Shown here: positions 1-11,203 of the stretch, piece by piece | Position numbering within the stretch: the first letter of the stretch is position 1 | How the letters are laid out: each line of letters opens with the position of its first letter | Source: Frondihabitans australicus | GTDB lineage: Bacteria; Actinomycetota; Actinomycetes; Actinomycetales; Microbacteriaceae | Assembly (NCBI RefSeq): GCF_003634555.1 | Contig: NZ_RBKS01000001.1 | Span: 3,782,001-3,846,000, forward strand | DNA: 64,000 nt | Reading direction: 5' to 3' | Notes under the pieces: model-generated | Told to the model about the DNA's origin: nothing | What the model saw: the letters and a program-made list of their open reading frames with translations, nothing else | The model's database searches: none | Position numbers and translations under genes: made by a program

Positions 1-1
1 G

Positions 2-475
2 TGGCAGGCGGGCGACTGGAACACCGTCTCGCTGGCGCAGCTGTCGCAGTTCAAGGTCGGCGTCATGCCGATGCCGGCGGGGCCGAAGGGGCGGATCAGC
101 GTCATCAACGGCCTCATCGACGGCATCGCGAGCAACACTCGCTACCCCGAGCAGGCATGGCGGCTGGTCGAGTGGCTCGGCAGCGCGGACTCTCAGCGGA
201 TCCTGGGCAGTGGCGGCTACATCTGGCCCGCGATCGAGAGCCTCGACCCGCTGTTCGAGGCGTACTGGAAGAAGCAGGGGATCGACGTGTCGCCGTTCCT
301 GGCCGAGGCGAAGGGGAAGACGGTCAACTTCCCGGTCGGCACGGGCATGAACGAGGCGCTCACGAACCTCACGACGGCGCTCGGCCCGACCTTCCTCGGC
401 GAGAAGTCGGTGTCGGCGGGGATGTCGTCCGCCCAGAGCATCTTCGACTACCGCATCTCGTACGCCACCTCCTGA
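2..475 (+). CDS. Extracellular sugar-binding protein of an ABC transporter (C-terminal part only)
   Basis: The reading frame is open from base 2, so the gene begins before the window and only its last 157 residues are seen. The fragment reads WQAGDWNTVSLAQLSQFK, then VGVMPMPAGPKG and GRISVINGLIDGIASNT, then EQAWRLVEWLGS. This is the usual end of a family 1 solute-binding protein: a strand giving the 'MPMPAG' loop, a glycine-rich turn, then the helix used to judge 'how many residues until the end'. Such lipoproteins deliver sugars or oligosaccharides to a membrane permease pair. The signal peptide and permease genes are outside the window. The following oxidoreductase, 83 nt downstream on the same strand, suggests one sugar-utilisation operon. 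Substrate cannot be told. Confidence 0.8.
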   Translation, partial: WQAGDWNTVSLAQLSQFKVGVMPMPAGPKGRISVINGLIDGIASNTRYPEQAWRLVEWLGSADSQRILGSGGYIWPAIESLDPLFEAYWKKQGIDVSPFLAEAKGKTVNFPVGTGMNEALTNLTTALGPTFLGEKSVSAGMSSAQSIFDYRISYATS

Positions 476-558
476 CGTCGTCCGACCAGCATCCCCTTCC
501 CGACCTACCATCCCAGACCCCACCCGGCGCTGCCGGGCCCACCCCAGAAAGGACCCCC

Positions 559-1752
559 ATGGTCTCCATCGGCATGATCGGCGCCGGCCAGTTCGCCGGC
601 TCGTTCGCCAAGCTGTTCAAGATCCACCCCGACGTCTCGCGGGTGCTCGTGACGGATCTGCTGCCCGAGAGGGCCGCCGAGCTGAACGAGCGCGAGCACC
701 TCGACGGGACCGTCGCCGACTTCGACGCCATGCTCGCGTCGGACGTCGACGCGGTCGCGATCTTCACGCAGCGCTGGACTCACGGGCCCCTCGTCGCCGC
801 GGCTCTCAAGGCCGGCAAGCACGTCTACTCGGCGGTGCCCATGGCCATCGCCGTCGACGAGATCGAGACGATCATCGACCTCGTGCGCGAGACGAAGCTC
901 ACCTACATGATGGGCGAGACGAGCTACTACAACCCGGCCACGATCTTCGCCCGCGAGAAGGTCAAGGAGGGCGCCTTCGGCCGCATCTTCTACGCCGAGG
1001 GCGACTACGTGCACGACATGGACCTCGGCTTCTACGCCGCCTACCAGTACTCGGGCGGCGAGGACTGGAAGAAGACGGCGTCGTACCCGCCCATGCTCTA
1101 CCCGACGCACGCGATCGGCGGCGTGCTCGGCGCGATCCCGGGCCACGCGGTGTCGGTGTCGTGCATCGGCGTGCAGGACCAGCGCGGCGACGGCGTCTTC
1201 GACAAGGAGGTCAGCCAGTTCGGCAACGACTTCTCGAACGCGACGGCGCTCTTCGAGCTCAACGACGGCGGCGTCATGCGCACCAACGAGATGCGCCGCG
1301 TCGGCTACCCGTCGCAGATCCGCGAGTCGCGGTTCCGGTTCTTCGGCACCGAGGCGAGCTTCGAGCAGCTGGCGGAGGTGAGCGTGTGGCAGGACAAGCA
1401 CGAGGTGCACGACATCTCGGACAAGATCACCACGAAGCCGACGCTGGCCCACGACGATCCTGCGCTCGCCAATGTCGACCCCGCACTGCGCGACGCGTTC
1501 GTGTCGGGCTACGCCGAGGTGCACGACACGTCGCGCCTGCCGGAGGAGTACCGCGGCGTGCCGTCGGGCCACGAGGGGAGCCACCACTTCCTGGTCGACG
1601 ACTTCGTGCGCGCCGTGGTCGACGGCACTCTGCCGCCGGTGAACGCCTGGGTCGCGGCGCGGTACACGCTGCCCGGCATCATCGCCCACGAGTCGGCGAA
1701 GCAGCACGGCGAGCGGCTGCCGATCCCGGACTTCGGCGACCCGGTGCAGTAG
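559..1752 (+). CDS. Gfo/Idh/MocA family NAD(P)-dependent oxidoreductase, variant without the EKP lysine
   Basis: 397 residues. The ATG at 559 follows an AGAAAGGA ribosome site, and the frame upstream of it is merely open. The N-terminus MVSIGMIGAGQFAG is a Rossmann dinucleotide fold with its glycine motif at residues 8-14. The family normally carries a Glu-Lys-Pro triad after the fourth strand whose lysine is catalytic; here the matching place reads GKHVYSAVPMA (residues 87-97), so Glu and Lys are replaced by Ala and Val. The C-terminal half is the usual beta-sheet substrate domain. The gene follows a sugar-binding protein gene and probably acts on the imported sugar or a derivative, but the lost lysine means dehydrogenase activity is not certain. 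A palindromic repeat follows the stop. Confidence 0.85.
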   Translation: MVSIGMIGAGQFAGSFAKLFKIHPDVSRVLVTDLLPERAAELNEREHLDGTVADFDAMLASDVDAVAIFTQRWTHGPLVAAALKAGKHVYSAVPMAIAVDEIETIIDLVRETKLTYMMGETSYYNPATIFAREKVKEGAFGRIFYAEGDYVHDMDLGFYAAYQYSGGEDWKKTASYPPMLYPTHAIGGVLGAIPGHAVSVSCIGVQDQRGDGVFDKEVSQFGNDFSNATALFELNDGGVMRTNEMRRVGYPSQIRESRFRFFGTEASFEQLAEVSVWQDKHEVHDISDKITTKPTLAHDDPALANVDPALRDAFVSGYAEVHDTSRLPEEYRGVPSGHEGSHHFLVDDFVRAVVDGTLPPVNAWVAARYTLPGIIAHESAKQHGERLPIPDFGDPVQ

Positions 1753-1778
1753 CCCTGCGCCTCCTGCTGCCTCCGGGG

Positions 1779-1834
1779 CTCCCAAAAACGACTCTGCACA
1801 CGTGATTTCGCGTGTGCAGAGTCGTTTTCGGGAG
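1779..1834. repeat. Dispersed intergenic palindrome, family A copy 1
   Basis: A 24-bp arm beginning CTCCCAAAAACGACTCTGC is followed by an 8-nt loop and its inverted copy, with one mismatch. The same core occurs at 18259-18320 and 26115-26172. It lies 26 nt after the oxidoreductase stop, so it can act as a transcription terminator. However, long, nearly identical arms in unrelated places suggest a repeated element rather than a plain terminator. Confidence 0.85.
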
Positions 1835-1841
1835 GGCTACC

Positions 1842-1899
1842 GCGACACAACGCGACACCTGCGACGCCTTGCCGCGTCGCAGGTGTCGCGTTGTGTCGC
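1842..1899. repeat. Dispersed intergenic palindrome, family B copy 1
   Basis: Perfect 26-bp arms (core GCGACACCTGCGACGC) around a 6-nt loop CTTGCC. A second member with the same core CGCGACACCTGCGAC is at 50959-51014. It sits 7 bp after family A copy 1 and just upstream of the lacI operator. Confidence 0.85.
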
Positions 1900-1909
1900 A
1901 GGGGCTGGG

Positions 1910-1934
1910 TGGAACCGGTTCCATTTGTTACCAT
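1910..1934 (+). promoter_or_regulatory. LacI/GalR-type operator and leaderless -10 box of the lacI-type gene
   Basis: TGGAACCGGTTCCA at 1910-1923 is a perfect 14-bp palindrome with the central CG expected for LacI/GalR-family binding sites. TACCAT at 1929-1934 lies 6 nt before the GTG start at 1941, the spacing of a leaderless actinobacterial promoter. The operator would then fill the -35 to -10 spacer, so the regulator very likely represses its own operon. Confidence 0.75.
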
Positions 1935-1940
1935 CGAGGA

Positions 1941-3017
1941 GTGACGAACGAGCTCCCGGCCAAAGCGGCGACGATCAAAGACGTCGCGCGCGCCGCCGGC
2001 GTCAGCGTCTCCGTCGTCAGCCGGGTGCTCAACGACGGCTCGGGCCCCGTCGCCCCCGACACCCGCGAGCGCGTCCTCGCCGTGATGGAGCAGCTCGCCT
2101 ATCGTCCGCGCTCCGCAGCCCGCGACCTCAACCGCGCCACCGGCTTCTCCGTCGCGCTGGTCGTCCCCGACCTCACCAACCCGCTGTTCGCCCGCCTCGC
2201 CGACCGCATCGTGTGGGAGGCCCGGGCTCGCGGCGTGCACGTGGTGCTCATGACGACGCAGGAGGACCCGTATCTCGAGCGCGAGCTCCTGGTCTCGCTT
2301 CTCGACCGGTCCGTCGGCGGCGTCATCGCGATCCCCACCGGCGAGAATGCCGATCACTGGCAGGCTCTCCGCACCCACGGCATCCACGTGGTCTTCGTCA
2401 GCCGCTCGATCGAGAGCCTGCGGGGTATCGACAGCGTCAGCATCCGGAACACCGAGGCGGCCGCCGCGGCGACCACGTACCTCCTCGACCGAGGCCATCG
2501 CCGCATCGGGTTGCTCTCCGGGCCCTCGCAGACCACCACGGGGTCGCGTCGCCTCGGGGGCTATCGCGGCGCACTCGGGGCGGTCGGCATTGCCGACGAT
2601 CCTGCGCTGCACCGCCATGTGCCCTTTCTCGGCCAGGCCGGCGCCGACGCCGCGGCCGCGATCGTGTCGCTGCCCGATCCGCCGACCGCCCTCATCGTGG
2701 CGAACACCGCCCAGGTCCAGGGCATCCTGGTGCGCCTGCGCGCCCTCGGCGTGCGCGTACCCGACGACCTCTCGGTGATCGTCTTCGACGACGCGCCCTG
2801 GATGGAGCTCGTCGACCCGCCCCTCACCTCCGTCCGGCAGCCCACCGACCTCATGGCCATGCACGCCATCGAGATCCTCGTGGCGCGGATGCAGGGGAGA
2901 GCAGGATCCGAGACCCGCACGGTGGAGGTCTCCGCCGAGCTGATCGAGCGCGGCAGCGTGGCCACGCGTCCCGTCGCCGCCGTCGCGGCCACCCGGAGAG
3001 GAGACGGCCCGCAGTGA
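1941..3017 (+). CDS. LacI/GalR family transcriptional regulator
   Basis: 358 residues from the GTG at 1941; longer upstream frames run through the palindromic repeat and are not credible. Residues 11-31 form the LacI helix-turn-helix (TIKDVARAAGVSVSVVSRVL), ending in the hinge-helix region. The rest is a periplasmic-binding-protein-like sensor domain, with VALVVPDLTNPLFARLADRI marking its first strand. It binds DNA as a dimer and responds to a small sugar-like ligand. The stop overlaps the start of the exporter gene by 4 nt (GTGA), so the two are translationally coupled, and the palindrome TGGAACCGGTTCCA immediately upstream is the likely autoregulatory site. A LacI protein coupled to an efflux-type carrier rather than an uptake system is unusual; the ligand is unknown. 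Confidence 0.93.
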   Translation: MTNELPAKAATIKDVARAAGVSVSVVSRVLNDGSGPVAPDTRERVLAVMEQLAYRPRSAARDLNRATGFSVALVVPDLTNPLFARLADRIVWEARARGVHVVLMTTQEDPYLERELLVSLLDRSVGGVIAIPTGENADHWQALRTHGIHVVFVSRSIESLRGIDSVSIRNTEAAAAATTYLLDRGHRRIGLLSGPSQTTTGSRRLGGYRGALGAVGIADDPALHRHVPFLGQAGADAAAAIVSLPDPPTALIVANTAQVQGILVRLRALGVRVPDDLSVIVFDDAPWMELVDPPLTSVRQPTDLMAMHAIEILVARMQGRAGSETRTVEVSAELIERGSVATRPVAAVAATRRGDGPQ

Positions 3018-4474
3018 CCGCCACGCACGAGTCCGCCGTCCTGCCCGCGAGGGAGGTCGGCACCGCCACCTTCGACATCTCGCCCCTGATGCGCACGCTC
3101 GCGCTCCTCGGGCTCCTGCTGTCGATGCTCATGACCAACATCGACGCGTCGATCGTCAACGTGGCGCTGCCCACGATCGCGCGCGACCTGCACGTGGAGG
3201 CCGCCGACACCGTGTGGGTGACGACCGCGTTCCTCCTGGCGGTGTCGGCCTGCCTGCCGGTCGCCATCGGGCTCGCCACGAAGATCGGCCGGAAGCGCCA
3301 GTTCCTCATCGGCACGCCGGTGTTCACCCTTGCGTCGCTGCTTTGCGCGCTGTCGCCGACGCTGACCGACCTGGTGGCGTCGCGCATCCTGCAGGGAGCG
3401 GCCGGAGCCCTCGTCTTCGCCGTGGTGATCCCGACCTACCGGCAGATCTTCCCGCCGGCGCGGCTCGGCTTCGTGCTCGGGCTCAACGCGATGATCGTCG
3501 CGCTGGGGCTCTGCGCCGGGCCGACGCTCGGCGGCGTGATCCTGGCACACGCGTCGTGGCCCTGGCTGTTCCTCATCAACCTGCCGATCGGCGTCATCTC
3601 GTCGGTGCTCATCGTGATCGGCCTTCCGATGCGCACCCGTGAGCAGGCCGCGGCGGTCAATGTGCGGGGTTCGCTCGATCTCGTCGGTGCCGTGGTCGCG
3701 GGGCTCGCCATCGCGTCGTTCCTGCTCGGCGTGCACCAGCTCGCCGACCCGTCGGTGATCTGGCAGGCGGTCGTGCTGCTGGTCGCGTGCGGAGTGCTCG
3801 GCGTCGTGTTCGTGCGCATCGAGCGCCGCGCCGCCGTGCCGGTCCTGCCGCCGGCGATGTTCACCGGGCGGTTCCTGCTGGCGCTGCTGGCCGCGTTCTG
3901 GTCGTTCTTCGGGCAGGGCGTCGCGTTCGTGGCGCTGCCGTTCCTGTTCCAGACCGCGTATCACGCGACGCCGCTCGAGTCGGCGCTGCTCTTCACGCCG
4001 TGGCCTCTGATCATCGTGATCGTCGCTCCGATCTCGGGGCGGCTCGCCGACTCGCACTCGCCGGCGTTCCTCGCGGCGCTCGGCCTCACCGTCTTCACCG
4101 TCGGGCTGCTGTCGCTCGCCCTGCTCGGCTCGGCGCCGCCGGTGTGGCAGGTGCTGGTCTGCACGGGCTTCACGGGGCTCGGCTTCGCGATCTTCCAGTC
4201 GCCGAACAACCGCGACATGATGGCGTCGGCGCCGCCGCGGTTGTCCGGGTCGGCCGCGGGCATGCTCAACATCAACCGCACCCTCTCGCAGTCCGCGGGG
4301 GCCGGCGCGGTCAGCATGGCCCTCGTGATCACGGGCGCGTCAGCGGCCTCGCTGTCGTCGCAGGCGCACGCGGCGAACGTGGTGATGTACGTCGCGGTCG
4401 CAGGAGCAGCGATCGCCGCCGGCGTCTCGTTCGTCCGCCTCGCCGCCCTCCGTCGCGCTGCCCGCGCCGCCTGA
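3014..4474 (+). CDS. MFS transporter, DHA2 (14-TM drug:H+ antiporter) type
   Basis: 486 residues beginning at a GTG that overlaps the lacI-type stop by 4 nt. The N-terminal NIDASIVNVALPTIARDL matches the DHA2 motif 'D.tivnvALP.i', and a cytoplasmic loop 'GRKRQFLIG' gives the MFS motif A. Hydrophobic stretches of about 20 residues are regular throughout, in keeping with 14 membrane segments. Members of this family export drugs, metabolites or sugars in exchange for protons. Its expression should follow the LacI-type regulator encoded just before it. The substrate is not visible in the sequence. Confidence 0.9.
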   Translation: MTATHESAVLPAREVGTATFDISPLMRTLALLGLLLSMLMTNIDASIVNVALPTIARDLHVEAADTVWVTTAFLLAVSACLPVAIGLATKIGRKRQFLIGTPVFTLASLLCALSPTLTDLVASRILQGAAGALVFAVVIPTYRQIFPPARLGFVLGLNAMIVALGLCAGPTLGGVILAHASWPWLFLINLPIGVISSVLIVIGLPMRTREQAAAVNVRGSLDLVGAVVAGLAIASFLLGVHQLADPSVIWQAVVLLVACGVLGVVFVRIERRAAVPVLPPAMFTGRFLLALLAAFWSFFGQGVAFVALPFLFQTAYHATPLESALLFTPWPLIIVIVAPISGRLADSHSPAFLAALGLTVFTVGLLSLALLGSAPPVWQVLVCTGFTGLGFAIFQSPNNRDMMASAPPRLSGSAAGMLNINRTLSQSAGAGAVSMALVITGASAASLSSQAHAANVVMYVAVAGAAIAAGVSFVRLAALRRAARAA

Positions 4475-4551
4475 GTCGTTCCTGGCTAGGTCTCGCGCCT
4501 CAAGCGTGTCGCCCTACGCGGTTCACATTGGGGGCATGCCAGGCTGGCTGA

Positions 4552-5132
4552 GTGGATACGCGACATTCTGGACTTCACGCGTGGGCTGACGAGAGCATGC
4601 GCACGGTGCGCGTCGCCGAACCGGCCTATCTCTTGGGCGCTGCTCTCACCGACACGGGAGCGGCCGAGCTCGCTCGAGACCGATTACGTGCCCTGTCGCC
4701 GTCGCGGCCAAAGCTTCATTGGCGTGATCTCGACAGTCGGCATCGTGAGCGGTCGATCGAGGTGATCGCGTCTCTTGGCGTCGACCTCGTCATAGTCTCC
4801 GCGGCGCCTCTCGACGGCCGCAAGCAGGAGCGCGCTCGCGCCCTCTGCCTCGAACGCCTGACCTGGGAAGTCGGTCAACGCGGTGTCCGCGACCTCATTC
4901 TCGAAGCTCGAACGCTGTCGCTGAATGCGCGCGATCGGCGGACGATCGCAAGCCTGTTCGGTCGAAACGTGATCCCCGCCCACATGAGAGTCGTTCACGG
5001 CGATCCGTCGAAGAGCCGATGCTCTGGATCGCCGATCAGGTGCTCGGTGCGTATGGGGAAGCGCTTGCCGGTCAGGGGCGATGGATGCAAGCGATCGCTG
5101 CAATGACCGAGGTCGTCGAAATACGTCTGTGA
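4552..5132 (+). pseudogene. Frameshifted DUF3800-like gene
   Basis: The frame starting at GTG 4552 gives HAWADESMRTVRVAEPAYLL and later HWRDLDSRHRERSIEVIASL, resembling DUF3800 proteins, which carry an early 'DES' acidic motif and are often found near mobile elements. It stays in frame to VVHGDPSK (about 5013), then runs into a shadow tail. Reading from 5013 one base back gives EPMLWIADQVLGAYGEAL and then GQGRWMQAIAAMTEVVEIRL with a stop at 5130-5132, which looks like the true C-terminus. A single-base deletion near 4996-5013 explains this, as would a sequencing error or -1 frameshifting. Base composition is clearly lower in G+C than neighbours. No partner gene is present; a terminator follows 9 nt after the restored stop. 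Confidence 0.7.
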
Positions 5133-5140
5133 ACGCGCGA

Positions 5141-5185
5141 AAGCCGGGTCCCATCAAAGGACGGGGTCCCGGCTTCAACTTTTCT
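5141..5185 (+). terminator. Rho-independent terminator
   Basis: AAGCCGGGTCCC and its inverted partner GGGGTCCCGGCTT enclose a 10-nt loop and are followed by CAACTTTTC. The stem has one internal mismatch. It ends the DUF3800-like gene and also lies past the end of the convergent hutI. Confidence 0.8.
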
Positions 5186-5234
5186 CGCCCCCGAAGGAAC
5201 AGAACATGGTCAATATATCATGCCGACCGCGGGG

Positions 5235-6413
5235 CTACCAGTCGGCGGCGGTCCGCACGGTGTGCACGAGCGGCACTCCGGGGCGGTAGCCGAGGTGCAC
5301 GTAGGAGGGCGCGTCGAGCTCCACCACGTCGGCGCGGGCGCCGATCCTGAGCCACCCGATGTCGTCGCGCCGTAGGGCGCGCGCGCCCCCGCGCGTCGCC
5401 GACCAGAGGGCCTCGGCCGGGGTCATGCCCATCTCGCGAATGGCGAGCGCGATGCAGAATGGCATCGACGATGTGAAGCAGGAGCCCGGATTGCAGTCCG
5501 TGGCGATCGCCACCGCCGCCCCCGCGTCGATCAGCCGCCGCCCCGACGGGTACGGCTGCCGGGTCGAGAACTCGACGCCCGGCAGAAGCGTCGCGAAGGT
5601 CGACGACCCTGCGAGCAGCGCGACGTCGTCGTCGGTGAGGAACGTGCAGTGGTCGATGCTCGCGGCCCCGAGCGACACCCCGAGCGCGACGCCTTCTCCG
5701 GGCTGCAGCTGGGCCGCGTGCAGGCGTGGCAGAAGGCCACGCGAGATTCCGGCCTGCAGGATCCGACGCGTCTGCTCGACATCGAACGCACCCCGCTCGC
5801 AGAACACGTCGATCCACTTCGCGTGCTCCGCCACCGCGTCGAGCATGGGCCCGGTCACGAGCGAGACGTACTCGTCGGCGTCGGCGCCCGCAGGCACGAC
5901 GTGCGCGCCGAGGAAGGTCACCTCGTCGGTGAGCTGTGCGGCCAGCCGGACCAGGCGCGCCTCGTCGTCGACGGTGAGCCCGTAGCCGCTCTTGATCTCG
6001 ACCGTGGTGGTGCCCTGCGACCGCATCTCGGCGATGAGGCTGCGGGCCCGGCCGAGCAGCTCGTCGTCGGTCGCGGCCCTCGTGGCAGCGACGGTCGAGC
6101 GTATGCCGCCGGCGGCATACGTGCCGCCGCTCATGCGCGCCTCGTACTCGGCCGAGCGATCGCCGCCGAAGACGATGTGCGAGTGCGAGTCGACGAAGCC
6201 GGGGATCACGGTGCGACCCTCCGCGTCGAGCGCGCGGTCGGCGGCGGGCGCCTCGGCCGCGGGGCCGACCCAGGCGACGAGGCCGTCTTCGACGACCAGG
6301 GCGGCCTCGCGGATCTCGCCGAGCCGGGCTCCGGGTGCCGAGCCGGACGGGCCGCCGAACGCCGGGTCGTTCGTCACGAGCAGGCCGATGTTCCGCAGGA
6401 CGGTGCTGGTCAT
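5235..6413 (-). CDS. hutI: Imidazolonepropionase
   Basis: 392 residues. It hydrolyses 4-imidazolone-5-propanoate to N-formimino-L-glutamate, the third step of histidine degradation, in the cytoplasm. It is an amidohydrolase: the metal-binding HSH is at residues 77-79 in [20 protein letters not shown], with further ligands in [11 protein letters not shown], in IDHCTFL, and the aspartate of [14 protein letters not shown]. Length is normal for the family. The ATG overlaps the hutF stop by 4 nt (ATGA), so translation is coupled; hutI is the last gene of the hutHUFI operon. It is followed only by 60 bp and the convergent terminator. Confidence 0.96.
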   Translation of the reverse strand: MTSTVLRNIGLLVTNDPAFGGPSGSAPGARLGEIREAALVVEDGLVAWVGPAAEAPAADRALDAEGRTVIPGFVDSHSHIVFGGDRSAEYEARMSGGTYAAGGIRSTVAATRAATDDELLGRARSLIAEMRSQGTTTVEIKSGYGLTVDDEARLVRLAAQLTDEVTFLGAHVVPAGADADEYVSLVTGPMLDAVAEHAKWIDVFCERGAFDVEQTRRILQAGISRGLLPRLHAAQLQPGEGVALGVSLGAASIDHCTFLTDDDVALLAGSSTFATLLPGVEFSTRQPYPSGRRLIDAGAAVAIATDCNPGSCFTSSMPFCIALAIREMGMTPAEALWSATRGGARALRRDDIGWLRIGARADVVELDAPSYVHLGYRPGVPLVHTVRTAADW

Positions 6414-7836
6414 GACGCAGAGCCTTCCACGAGCGCGGCGATGGAGGAGGCGAGCTCGCGGCCGACGTCGGACGCGGTGCGCGATCCCGCGGCGACCACG
6501 CGGTCGCGCACGACGTGCGACCCCGCGACGACGACGTCGGTCACGTCGGCGGAGGTCGCCACGAGGGGGAGCTGGAGGCTCTCGCCTCCTGCGGTCCGCA
6601 CCGACGAGTCGTCGACGACGACGAAGTCGGCCAGGGAGCCGGCTGCGAGCGTGCCCCCGTCGGACCACCCGAGCGAGGCGTAGCCGGCGGCGCTCGCCGA
6701 GTGCAGCAGCTCGGCCGGCGTGAAGCGGCCGCGCTGGCCGGTGACGAGACGCTCGTCGAGCTCGAGGCCTCGGACCTCCTCGAACGGGTCGACGACGGCG
6801 TTCTGATCGCTGCCCAGGCAGAGCGAGGCTCCCGCGGCGAGCAGGGCCGAGCCGGGCCCGACGCCGTCGGCGAGGTCGCGCTCAGTGGTGGGGCAGAAGG
6901 AGACGTTCGAGCGGGAGGCACCGAGCATGCGAACTTCGCGGTCGGTGAGGTGCGTCGCGTGGACGGCGGTGAAGAGGGGACCCAGGATCTCGAAGTCGTC
7001 GAGCAGATCGACCGGCCGTCTGCCCTCCGCCGCCTCGACCTGCCGATTCTCGAGCGGCTGTTCAGAGACGTGCGCGTGCATGACCTCGTGCGGGAACTCG
7101 GTGCGCATGGCGTAGGCCGTCAACGCGTCGAGCGCACGCAGCGAGTGGGCGGCCATGCCGAGTCGGATCGAGTCGCCCGCGGTCGAGGCGACGCCGGGCG
7201 CGGAGTCGGCGAAGGCGTAATCGTCCGACACCTCGACCATGTCGTCGAGCGCGAGACGCAGTGCTCGGTGGCGCACGACCCACGCCTCGAACGTCCCGTC
7301 GCTGAAGCGCTCCTGCTCGGCCGACAGCGGCAGCGGCGCTCCGTCGTCGGACAACCCGCCCCGCAGGTACGCCGTGTCGAGCAGCGTCAGCCGGATCCCG
7401 ACCTCTCGCGCGGCGGCGATCAGCGCCAGCCCCATCGCGTTCGGGTCGTCGTAGGGCCGCCCGCCCGGCCGGTGGTGCAGGTAGTGGAACTCGCCCACGG
7501 TCGTGTACCCGGCGAGTAGCATCTCGCTGAAGAGGGCGCGTGCCAGCTTGAAGTACGACGCGGGCTCGAGCGCCGCCGACACCTCGTACATCCGCTCGCG
7601 CCAGGTCCAGAACGTGCCGCCGCCGTCGTGCGTGCGACCGCGGAGGGCGCGGTGGAAGGCGTGGGAGTGGGCCGAGACGAGGCCCGGCAGGGCTGTGCCG
7701 CGCAGCACGACGTCGTCGGGGTGGGGAGACTCCGCCCCCGTCGTGACGCTCCCGATCCTGCCGCCTGAGACCTCGATGCGGACGCCGGATGCCGCGCCGC
7801 CCGGGAGGACGGCGCGCGGCACCCAGAACGTCGGCA

Positions 7837-7837
<1 letters not shown>
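6410..7837 (-). CDS. hutF: Formimidoylglutamate deiminase
   Basis: 475 residues. It converts N-formimino-L-glutamate to N-formyl-L-glutamate and ammonia, so this organism uses the five-step (Pseudomonas/Streptomyces type) branch of histidine breakdown and not the formiminoglutamase (HutG) branch. It belongs to the amidohydrolase superfamily: [14 protein letters not shown] puts the HxH metal pair at residues 57 and 59, and later HAHVSEQ, VHATHLT and [10 protein letters not shown] supply the remaining metal ligands. The start codon shares one base with the hutU stop, and its stop overlaps the hutI start. The expected next enzyme, N-formylglutamate deformylase (HutG-type), is not in the window. 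Confidence 0.95.
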
Positions 7838-9492
<1,655 letters not shown>

Positions 9493-9524
9493 GGGCGGTG
9501 TTCCTTTCGATGTGTGACGGCGAC

Positions 9525-9572
9525 TGGCCCGAAATGTACGTGGCGGGCGGCGAGAGCGTGCGTTTCGGGCCA
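9525..9572. repeat. Imperfect palindrome between hutH and hutU
   Basis: 16-bp arms TGGCCCGAAATGTACG and CGTGCGTTTCGGGCCA (two mismatches) around a 16-nt loop. No T-run follows on either strand, so it looks more like an RNA stability or attenuation element or another repeat family than a classical terminator. It lies inside the hut operon. Confidence 0.65.
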
Positions 9573-9590
9573 CTCGACGACCGGGTGAGG

Positions 9591-11156
9591 TCAGGCGAGG
9601 GGCGCAGGAGCAGCGGCAGACGCCACCCGGGCGACGTCTCCGGCGCTCACGAGCTGCACCGCCGCCTCGATCTCGGGCGCGAGGAAGCGGTCGGGGCCGG
9701 GGCCCTCCACACGCGAGCGCAGCGCCGCGAGCACCGCAGCGCCCACGGGCCCGGCCGACAGCGGCGCACGCATGTCGATGGCGCGGCAGGCCGTGAGCAC
9801 CTCGACGGCGACGACGCGCGTGGCGCCGTCGACCGCACGGCGCAGCTTGCGAGCGGCAGCCCAGCCCATCGAGACGTGGTCCTCCTGCATGGCCGACGAC
9901 GGGATCGAGTCGACCGACGCGGGCACGGCGAGGCGCTTGAGCTCGGAGACGATGCCCGCCTGCGTGTACTGGGCGATCATGTGGCCCGAGTCGACGCCGG
10001 GGTCGTCGGCGAGGAACGGGTTGAGCCCGTGGCTGCGCGCCGGGTCGAGCATGCGGTCGGTGCGGCGCTCGGAGATCGAGGCGAGGTCGGCCGTCGCGAT
10101 GGCGAGGAAGTCGAGCACGTAGGCGACCGGCGCCCCGTGGAAGTTGCCGTTCGACTCGACCCGGCCGTCGAGCGTGACGACGGGGTTGTCGACGGCGCTG
10201 GCGAGCTCGCGCGACGCGACGAGAGCCGCGTGGTCCATCGTGTCGCGGACGGCGCCGTGCACCTGCGGGGCGCAACGCAGCGAATACGCGTCCTGCACCC
10301 GCGTGAAGCCGGTGGTCTTCGTCGCGGCGATGAGCGGCGAGCCGGCGAGGGCGGAGAGCATGTTGGCGGCCGAGGCCTTCTGGCCGGGGTGGGGGCGCAG
10401 CTCCTGCAGGTCTCGCTGGAACACCGCGTCGTTGCCCATGAGGGCCTCGATGCTGAGCGCCGCAGCGACGTCGGCGGTGGTGACGAGGGTGCGCAGGTCG
10501 TCGAGGGCGAGCAGCAGCATGCCGAGCATCCCGTCGGTGCCGTTGACGAGGGCGAGGCCCTCCTTCTCGCGCAGCAGGATCGGCGAGATGCCCGCGGCGG
10601 CGAGAGCATCGCCCGCCGGCATCGCCACCCCGTGGCGGTCGCGCACGGTGCCCTCGCCGAGCAGCGCGAGCGCGCAGTGCGACAGCGGCGCGAGGTCGCC
10701 GGAGCAGCCGAGGCTGCCGTACTCGCCGATGATCGGGGTGATACCGGCGTTCAGGACGTCGACATAGGTCTGCGCGACGATCGGTCGCACGCCGGTGCGC
10801 CCCGTCGCGAGCGTCGAGATGCGCAGCAGCATGAGGGCGCGGACGACCTCGCGCTCGACCTCGGGGCCGTTCGACGCGGCGTGGCTGCGGATCAACGATG
10901 CCTGCAGCTGAGCGCGCTGCTCGGGCGGAATGCGCTTGGAGGCGAGGGCCCCGAATCCTGTGCTCACGCCGTAGTGCGGCTGGGGGTCTTCGGCCAGGGC
11001 CTCGATAACGGCGCGGCTCTCGGCCATCGCGGCGAGGCTGGCGTCGCTCAGCTCGACGCGGGCGTCGCGCCGGGCGACGGCTGCGACGTCGGCGGGCGAC
11101 AGGGCTCCGACCGAGACGACGACGGGCGGGGTGAGGGGAGGGGCGCTGGTGGTCAC
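9591..11156 (-). CDS. hutH: Histidine ammonia-lyase with a Cys-Ser-Gly MIO tripeptide
   Basis: 521 residues from GTG 11156. It removes ammonia from L-histidine to give trans-urocanate, the first step of the pathway. The enzyme needs no cofactor because an internal X-Ser-Gly triplet cyclises to the electrophile methylidene-imidazolone (MIO). Here [14 protein letters not shown] places that triplet at Cys151-Ser152-Gly153, with Cys in place of the common Ala; I recall the Cys form from some actinobacterial enzymes. The catalytic tyrosine region [11 protein letters not shown] (61-71) is intact, as is [10 protein letters not shown]. An alternative start a little upstream cannot be excluded. It heads the hut operon, divergent from an IclR-type regulator. 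Confidence 0.95.
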   Translation of the reverse strand: MTTSAPPLTPPVVVSVGALSPADVAAVARRDARVELSDASLAAMAESRAVIEALAEDPQPHYGVSTGFGALASKRIPPEQRAQLQASLIRSHAASNGPEVEREVVRALMLLRISTLATGRTGVRPIVAQTYVDVLNAGITPIIGEYGSLGCSGDLAPLSHCALALLGEGTVRDRHGVAMPAGDALAAAGISPILLREKEGLALVNGTDGMLGMLLLALDDLRTLVTTADVAAALSIEALMGNDAVFQRDLQELRPHPGQKASAANMLSALAGSPLIAATKTTGFTRVQDAYSLRCAPQVHGAVRDTMDHAALVASRELASAVDNPVVTLDGRVESNGNFHGAPVAYVLDFLAIATADLASISERRTDRMLDPARSHGLNPFLADDPGVDSGHMIAQYTQAGIVSELKRLAVPASVDSIPSSAMQEDHVSMGWAAARKLRRAVDGATRVVAVEVLTACRAIDMRAPLSAGPVGAAVLAALRSRVEGPGPDRFLAPEIEAAVQLVSAGDVARVASAAAPAPLA

Positions 11157-11203
11157 GCGACCATTGGACTCCACCGCGGGCCGTCGCGGGCCGCTCGGCC
11201 CGC

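Noticed and set aside
1-558. Frame upstream of the oxidoreductase start at 559
   Set aside because: It overlaps the end of the sugar-binding protein in another frame and is Arg/Gly-rich; the ribosome site and family N-terminus fix the start at 559.
9525-9572. Hairpin between hutH and hutU as a rho-independent terminator
   Set aside because: Neither strand has a T-run after it and hutU-F-I lack another clear promoter, so complete termination is unlikely; kept only as an unclassified palindrome.
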